Of a DNA stretch of 26,458 nucleotides, positions 23,125 to 26,458 are shown piece after piece. The stretch is from a virus: the IMG/VR virus record IMGVR_UViG_3300037507_002279, positions 1 to 26,458 of that record; one strand, 5' to 3'. Each line of letters starts with the position of its first letter. Position 1 is the stretch's first letter. The notes under the pieces were generated by a model, which saw nothing but the letters and a program-made list of their open reading frames with translations, searched no databases and was not told the DNA's origin. The translations under genes were made by a program, and so were the position numbers.

Positions 23125-23327
23125 ATGAACTAGAGAAGTCCCTGTACCGTAAAAAGAAGAGTTTATTGGAAGCGTGTTTGGAGTTCAACATCCCAGTAGA
23201 AGAAGCAGACATTCCCACCATTGAAACTTGCAGCAACTGTAGTATCTGGTTTCGTAGTACAGAATTGATCCCAGACTTGGACGGCAACCCAATCTGCAAA
23301 GTATGTAATAGATTTTATGGAATGTAA
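23121..23327 (+). CDS. Small zinc-ribbon protein, 68 aa
   Basis: MNELEKSLYRKKKSLLEACL is followed by two Cys pairs (CSNC and CKVC) that would form a treble-clef or zinc ribbon (ETCSNCSIWFRSTEL...NPICKVCNRFYGM). Start overlaps the MazZ-like stop. No family recognised. Probably an accessory nucleic-acid- or protein-binding protein. Confidence 0.8.
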   Translation: MNELEKSLYRKKKSLLEACLEFNIPVEEADIPTIETCSNCSIWFRSTELIPDLDGNPICKVCNRFYGM

Positions 23328-23913
23328 AACAGTATTATCATTGTTTGACTTTAGCGGCCGATGGAGTAGTCCCTACCGTGAAAGCGGCTACGAAGTCTAC
23401 CAAGTAGACGTCAAACTTGGTGTCAACATACTGGACCTAACACCAGACGACATTCCGGCCTCAGAGATAGGAATCATACTCGCAGCTCCACCCTGTACTG
23501 ACTTTGCCTCAAGCGGTGCTCAGTACTGGAAGACCAAAGACAATGATGGTCGCACTGAGGCTAGCATGGACCTGGTGTCCAAGACCCTAGAACTGGTCCA
23601 ACACTACAAGCCCAGAACCTGGGCAATTGAAAACCCTGTGGGCCGGTTGAACAAACTGTTCCCAGAACTGGGAACACCGTGGTATTTCAATCCCTGCGAG
23701 TTTGCTGGCTATTTATCCGATCCATCTACTGAGGCCTACAACAAGCGTACTGGACTGTGGGGAACCTTTAACATCCCGGTCAAAAAGCCAGTTGACCCAT
23801 CATTGGGCAATAGTCCCATCATGAAGCTGGGCGGCAAGAGTGAAAAAACAAAAGAACTACGAAGTATGACACCATTGGGCTTTAGCAAAGCCTTTTACCT
23901 TGTAAATCCCTGA
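23317..23913 (+). CDS. DNA cytosine-C5 methyltransferase-like protein
   Basis: 198 aa with a Rossmann start (TVLSLFDFSGRWSSPYRESG), an acidic residue in VYQVDV that can contact SAM, the catalytic motif IV PPC (C60) and motif VI ENP (105-107). It is about half the length of a complete C5 methyltransferase, and the region where a target recognition domain would sit is very short. Short phage proteins of this type are common and annotated as DNA methyltransferases. It may modify phage DNA against restriction, or work on another substrate. The start overlaps the previous gene by 11 nt. Confidence 0.8.
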   Translation: MECKTVLSLFDFSGRWSSPYRESGYEVYQVDVKLGVNILDLTPDDIPASEIGIILAAPPCTDFASSGAQYWKTKDNDGRTEASMDLVSKTLELVQHYKPRTWAIENPVGRLNKLFPELGTPWYFNPCEFAGYLSDPSTEAYNKRTGLWGTFNIPVKKPVDPSLGNSPIMKLGGKSEKTKELRSMTPLGFSKAFYLVNP

Positions 23914-23914
23914 C

Positions 23915-23943
23915 TTGATTGTTATAGTCATTTGATATAAAAT
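23915..23943 (+). promoter_or_regulatory. Promoter of UVDE gene
   Basis: TTGATT (23915-23920), 17 bp, TAAAAT (23938-23943). The leader before the ATG at 23966 is only about 16 nt and has no ribosome binding site. Confidence 0.75.
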
Positions 23944-23965
23944 AGTGTTTTAATCAACTACAACT

Positions 23966-24961
23966 ATGTTTAATCAACAAATCAACAGAGTGGGCTTTGC
24001 GTGTAAGTTCGAAGAACTAAGTGTCCCCAACATCAAGACCACCACAATTACGTGGTTGAATTCAGCCCCACGTCAAAAAGCTGTCGAAAAGTTGACAGAC
24101 CTGATGAAGCACAATGTGGTGGCTTTAATGAGTCAGGTAAACCATGTGGGAGCCCTGTCACACGGTCGGCGTATGCTGCGTATAAGCAGCGATGTGTTAC
24201 CAGCCTATACTCACGACGACTGGAGCTGGTTCTACTGGGAACACGACACCGTCAACTTTCTAGAACGTGAATTGATGAAGGTAGGCAACCGTGCTCGAGA
24301 ATTAGACGTGCGTTTGAGTTTTCACCCCGGCCAGTTTTGTGTGTTGGGATCTGAGAATCCACAAGTTGTGGAGAATAGTATCCAAGAATTTGAGTATCAC
24401 GTAGACCTCATCCGATATATGGGGTATGGCAAAACCTTCCAAGACTTCAAGTGTAACATTCACATTGGTGGCAAAGCTGGCCCTACAGGTTTCAAAGCAG
24501 CACTGAAGAAGCTGAGCCGTGAAGCACGCAACGTAATCACTGTCGAGAACGACGAGTTCAAGTGGGGAGTCGAAGCCAGCCTAGAGCTGGTTGACCACTG
24601 TGCCCTAGTCTTAGACATTCACCATCACTGGATCAGAACAGGCGAGTATATCGAGCCCTCTGACCCACGAGTTCTAAGGATGATGGAATCCTGGCGTGGC
24701 GTCCGCCCCGTCATTCACTACTCATTGAGCCGAGAAGAAGTAATCGGTGAGTACTGGGATTCTGACCTCCTGCCAGATCTAACTGAATTGGTGGGTACTC
24801 ATGGATACACAAAAACCCAACTACGTGCTCATAGCGATTATTATTGGAATATGGCCAGTAATCGTTGGTGTTATCAGTTTAGCAACACACATGATATTAT
24901 GCTGGAGTCGAAGATGAAGAACTTGGCAGCGGATAAATTCTGTCTTGAAGTTGGTCACTGA
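23966..24961 (+). CDS. UV DNA damage endonuclease (UVDE family)
   Basis: A 331-aa TIM-barrel nuclease with the family motifs in order: RLSFHPGQF (HPGQF 120-124), NIHIGGK (164-170), ITVENDE (191-197) and VLDIHHHW (215-222). The His and Glu residues form the three-metal site. UVDE enzymes nick DNA 5' of cyclobutane dimers, 6-4 photoproducts and some abasic sites and so start an excision pathway that does not need UvrABC. The N-terminus MFNQQINRVGFACKFEE fits the family start IRLGYACxN. In a phage it would repair sunlight-damaged genomes after entry, which suits a surface-water habitat. It has its own promoter. Confidence 0.92.
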   Translation: MFNQQINRVGFACKFEELSVPNIKTTTITWLNSAPRQKAVEKLTDLMKHNVVALMSQVNHVGALSHGRRMLRISSDVLPAYTHDDWSWFYWEHDTVNFLERELMKVGNRARELDVRLSFHPGQFCVLGSENPQVVENSIQEFEYHVDLIRYMGYGKTFQDFKCNIHIGGKAGPTGFKAALKKLSREARNVITVENDEFKWGVEASLELVDHCALVLDIHHHWIRTGEYIEPSDPRVLRMMESWRGVRPVIHYSLSREEVIGEYWDSDLLPDLTELVGTHGYTKTQLRAHSDYYWNMASNRWCYQFSNTHDIMLESKMKNLAADKFCLEVGH

Positions 24962-24973
24962 AGTCTCTATAAT
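24945..24973 (+). promoter_or_regulatory. Promoter of tRNA-Arg
   Basis: TTGAAG (24945-24950), 17 bp, TATAAT (24968-24973). Start point falls about 3 nt before the tRNA. Confidence 0.8.
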
Positions 24974-24982
24974 AGTATCTTT

Positions 24983-25057
24983 CGGGCCATAGTTCAACGG
25001 ACAGAACAACGGCCTTCTAAGCCGTCAATCCAGGTTCGATTCCTGGTGGCTCGACCA
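24983..25057 (+). tRNA. tRNA-Arg (anticodon TCT)
   Basis: 75 nt with encoded CCA; anticodon loop CTTCTAA within a perfect ACGGC/GCCGT stem, T-loop TTCGATT, acceptor CGGGCCA/TGGCTCG. Reads AGA/AGG codons, which are rare in many bacteria. Confidence 0.92.
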
Positions 25058-25071
25058 TAACGGAGTAACAA

Positions 25072-25272
25072 GTGCATTGGTATTGCAGGGTTTATGATGA
25101 AATAGGTGACTGGATAGCCTACTGTGTGTGGAACCCAACCGAATGGGGTGCTAGTAAAAAGCTGTCATTGTATGTTCAAGATGTAGAGGGATACAATCCC
25201 TCAGAAGTGGAAACCCAAATGTGGAACACGTTCCAACACGGCAACATCAACGACTATGAGGTACTGAGCTAA
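25072..25272 (+). CDS. 66-aa protein, unknown (GTG start)
   Basis: Begins at GTG 25072 with CGGAG 6 nt upstream. HWYCRVYDEIGDWIAYCVWN, then a polar second half (VEGYNPSEVETQMWNTFQHG). No family recognised. Lies directly between tRNA genes, so it can be co-transcribed with them. Confidence 0.7.
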   Translation: MHWYCRVYDEIGDWIAYCVWNPTEWGASKKLSLYVQDVEGYNPSEVETQMWNTFQHGNINDYEVLS

Positions 25273-25469
25273 TGGCAGGATATACAAAAGAGTTCTTGAT
25301 CGACGCATTCATGAGCAGGTTTTTGGCCTGTTCCCTGATCACCATCGAACAACTCGTAGAACTAGAGTCCATGGCCAACCGTTTTTATGACGAAGTTGGT
25401 CGCGACAAATTCCGGGTCTACTGTAGCCTAGATGCCGACGCAATCAAGACTTACAAAACCACAATTTAA
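25272..25469 (+). CDS. 65-aa protein, unknown
   Basis: Start overlaps the preceding TAA (TAATG). MAGYTKEFLIDAFMSRFLAC, then ITIEQLVELESMANRFYDEV: a small helical protein with a possible EF/HTH-like middle. No family recognised. Its stop lies 4 nt before tRNA-Tyr. Confidence 0.7.
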   Translation: MAGYTKEFLIDAFMSRFLACSLITIEQLVELESMANRFYDEVGRDKFRVYCSLDADAIKTYKTTI

Positions 25470-25473
25470 CAAC

Positions 25474-25561
25474 GGAAAGTGCTCCATTCGGGTGACTGTA
25501 AATCACTTGCCATAATAAGAATGGTGGCGGCAGTTAGGTTCGATTCCTTCACTTTCCACCA
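25474..25561 (+). tRNA. tRNA-Tyr (anticodon GTA)
   Basis: 88 nt with long variable arm, anticodon loop CTGTAAA, acceptor GGAAAGT/ACTTTCC and encoded CCA. A class II tRNA as expected for bacterial Tyr. Confidence 0.9.
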
Positions 25562-25564
25562 ATC

Positions 25565-25641
25565 GCCCCGGTGACGGAATTGGCATACGTGTTGGTCTTA
25601 GAAACCAAATTTTAGGAGTTCGAGTCTCCTCTGGGGCACCA
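25565..25641 (+). tRNA. tRNA-Leu (anticodon TAG), short variable loop
   Basis: 77 nt; acceptor GCCCCGG/CTGGGGC, D-arm of the Leu type, anticodon loop CTTAGAA in a TTGGT/ACCAA stem, T-arm AGGAG/CTCCT. Between anticodon stem and T-stem there are only 5 nt (ATTTT), where bacterial tRNA-Leu has a 12-nt or longer arm. Confidence 0.85.
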
Positions 25642-25764
25642 TATTAAAGCACACTAAATCGAAAGTATCCTCAGAACAGAAGTGACTGTCTGGTGAGTAT
25701 GCAGGTAGAGAGATGTAAAAAGAGCTCCGCTGGTCACGGTTATCTCAAGTGTGTTTCAATATGG
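25639..25764 (+). ncRNA. tRNA-tail RNA element 2
   Basis: 126 nt beginning in the CCA of tRNA-Leu and ending TGTGTTTCAATATGG, as in element 1. The left end CCATATTAAAGCACACT pairs with the right end over 17 positions with one mismatch and one G-U. The inside is unrelated to element 1. Both elements are followed by TA and then a promoter or extended -10 for the next unit. Confidence 0.6.
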
Positions 25765-25794
25765 TAAGAAGCCAGAACCAAACCATAGGATTGG

Positions 25795-25800
25795 TATAAT
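25795..25800 (+). promoter_or_regulatory. Extended -10 promoter
   Basis: TGGTATAAT without a good -35, about 20 nt upstream of the gene at 25822. Confidence 0.55.
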
Positions 25801-25821
25801 AATAAAAACAAAGGAAATCTT

Positions 25822-26004
25822 ATGTCAGACGAATTAGTATTGCGGCTAAACGTGCCGCTTATGCTAAGGCTGTTGGAATTTGCACGGGAAGACGCTAATA
25901 CGGACCTTGACCTGCACTTTTTAACAGAGAACTTAGTAAAACACAGTGACCCAACCAGTTACCTGAGCATGAAAGACTATGACCAGCTGGTGGGGGTGTC
26001 ATGA
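25822..26004 (+). CDS. Small phage protein, paralog pair member 1
   Basis: 60 aa; AAAGGA 6 nt upstream. MSDELVLRLNVPLMLRLLEF, then LDLHFLTENLVKHSDPTSYL and MKDYDQLVG. It aligns with the next gene over most of its length (VPLMLRLLEFAREDA against TPQLMKKLFEFVKDP). A common small phage family of unknown function, mostly helical. The stop overlaps the next start (ATGA). Confidence 0.8.
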   Translation: MSDELVLRLNVPLMLRLLEFAREDANTDLDLHFLTENLVKHSDPTSYLSMKDYDQLVGVS

Positions 26005-26198
26005 GCAAGTACAAACGAATGGAGATTGAACTCACTCCACAATTGATGAAAAAGCTGTTTGAGTTTGTCAAAGACCCTAAAATTACAGCAACTGATTTTG
26101 ATTGGTTGGTCAATAACTTGGCCTGGATGAGCAAGGACACAGATCCACTCACAATCGAAGAATTTGAACACATAACAAAAAAACCCACGGTCGTTTGA
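26001..26198 (+). CDS. Small phage protein, paralog pair member 2
   Basis: 65 aa; MSKYKRMEIELTPQLMKKLF, then ATDFDWLVNNLAWMSKDTDP and TIEEFEHITK. A tandem, strongly diverged duplicate of the 60-aa gene at 25822, with the same order of a LxxLLEF helix, a central LxxNL and a final MxxYDxL/IEEFEHI. Function unknown. Confidence 0.8.
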   Translation: MSKYKRMEIELTPQLMKKLFEFVKDPKITATDFDWLVNNLAWMSKDTDPLTIEEFEHITKKPTVV

Positions 26199-26200
26199 TC

Positions 26201-26225
26201 CTGGTCGGCAGCTAGGGCTTGCCGG
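26201..26225 (+). terminator. Possible hairpin terminator
   Basis: CGGCA and TGCCG around a 9-nt loop, 3 nt after the previous stop; no clear T-run. Confidence 0.4.
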
Positions 26226-26276
26226 CCTTAACTGCTGTTTATTAACCCACTTAAAATAATAAAAAAGGGGAATACA

Positions 26277-26458
26277 ATGGCAGAAATTCTAAATCCAAGC
26301 GGTATGATGATGAGCGGTGGCGGCGACGGCCTATTTGGCGGTGGCGGCGGTGGCGGATTGATTGGTGGTCTAATTTTAGGCAGTCTACTCCGCAACAACG
26401 GTAATCTATTTGGCGGGAACGGTGATGGAGCAGGAGCAGTATTACGCTCACCTCCAGA
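26277..26458 (+). CDS. Gly-rich phage protein, N-terminal fragment
   Basis: Open from ATG 26277 (AGGGG site upstream) to the right window edge. MAEILNPSGMMMSGGGDGLF, then a (Gly)n run and a hydrophobic GLIGGLILGSLLRNNGNLFG segment. Phages often carry Gly-rich proteins with this start and a short 'GGLxLGSLLRNN' helix; the function is unknown, possibly a structural or membrane-linked protein. Incomplete in this window. Confidence 0.75.
   Translation, partial: MAEILNPSGMMMSGGGDGLFGGGGGGGLIGGLILGSLLRNNGNLFGGNGDGAGAVLRSPP

Overview
The window is part of a double-stranded DNA tailed phage genome (or prophage-like phage contig). The left end carries a packaging operon on the minus strand (terminase small and large subunits, portal), and the rest is densely packed with very small genes that overlap by ATGA or TAATG, near-consensus sigma-70 promoters, hairpin terminators and four tRNA genes. 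GGAG/AAGGA ribosome binding sites, TTGACA/TATAAT promoters, an IbpA-like Hsp20, a DUF3563-like protein and a SleB-type endolysin point to a Gram-negative, probably proteobacterial (perhaps betaproteobacterial) host. That host assignment is an inference.

Layout. (1) 1-3742, minus strand: one promoter near 3714-3742 reads through DUF3563-like protein, a 35-aa protein, Hsp20, TerS and TerL. GIY-YIG and HNH endonuclease genes sit between TerL and the portal gene, which runs off the left edge. (2) 3931-11370, plus strand: about 20 small genes in short cassettes, including two SprT-like metalloproteases, a HAD hydrolase, a DnaQ-like exonuclease, a PQ-loop membrane protein and two paralogous HTH proteins. 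The cassettes are separated by a recurrent intergenic element. (3) 11440-11880: a gene-free stretch rich in direct repeats and palindromes, a candidate origin or control region. (4) 12049-19601, minus strand: four operons with a third HTH paralog, a metallophosphoesterase, a SleB-type endolysin and many small conserved phage proteins. (5) 19662-22100: an RNA-rich island with a fourth HTH paralog, tRNA-Glu, and a transcription unit of about 1.1 kb with a strong promoter and terminator but no plausible gene. I read it as a giant structured noncoding RNA. (6) 22122-26458, plus strand: a MazZ-like nucleotide pyrophosphohydrolase, a short C5-methyltransferase-like protein, a UV damage endonuclease (UVDE), tRNA-Arg, tRNA-Tyr and tRNA-Leu, small paralogs and the start of a Gly-rich protein.

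Three things stand out. First, the ~1.1 kb noncoding RNA candidate at about 20993-22088, with a 17-bp long-range helix, many local hairpins and possible pseudoknots, close to tRNA genes as known for the phage GOLLD and ROOL RNAs. Two ~127-nt elements that share their terminal helix are each fused to the CCA end of a tRNA gene. Second, at least 12 intergenic copies of a minus-strand TTGACA-(17/18)-TATAAT promoter, most built into a CCAAAATTAT...ATAATTTTGG palindrome and nearly all firing straight into a strong hairpin on the antisense strand of the early genes. Third, four plus-strand promoters carry TGTAAGG repeats with an 11-bp period placed exactly 9 bp before the -10, which is the geometry of PhoB/OmpR-type boxes. 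Four HTH paralogs spread over the window are candidate regulators of this network.
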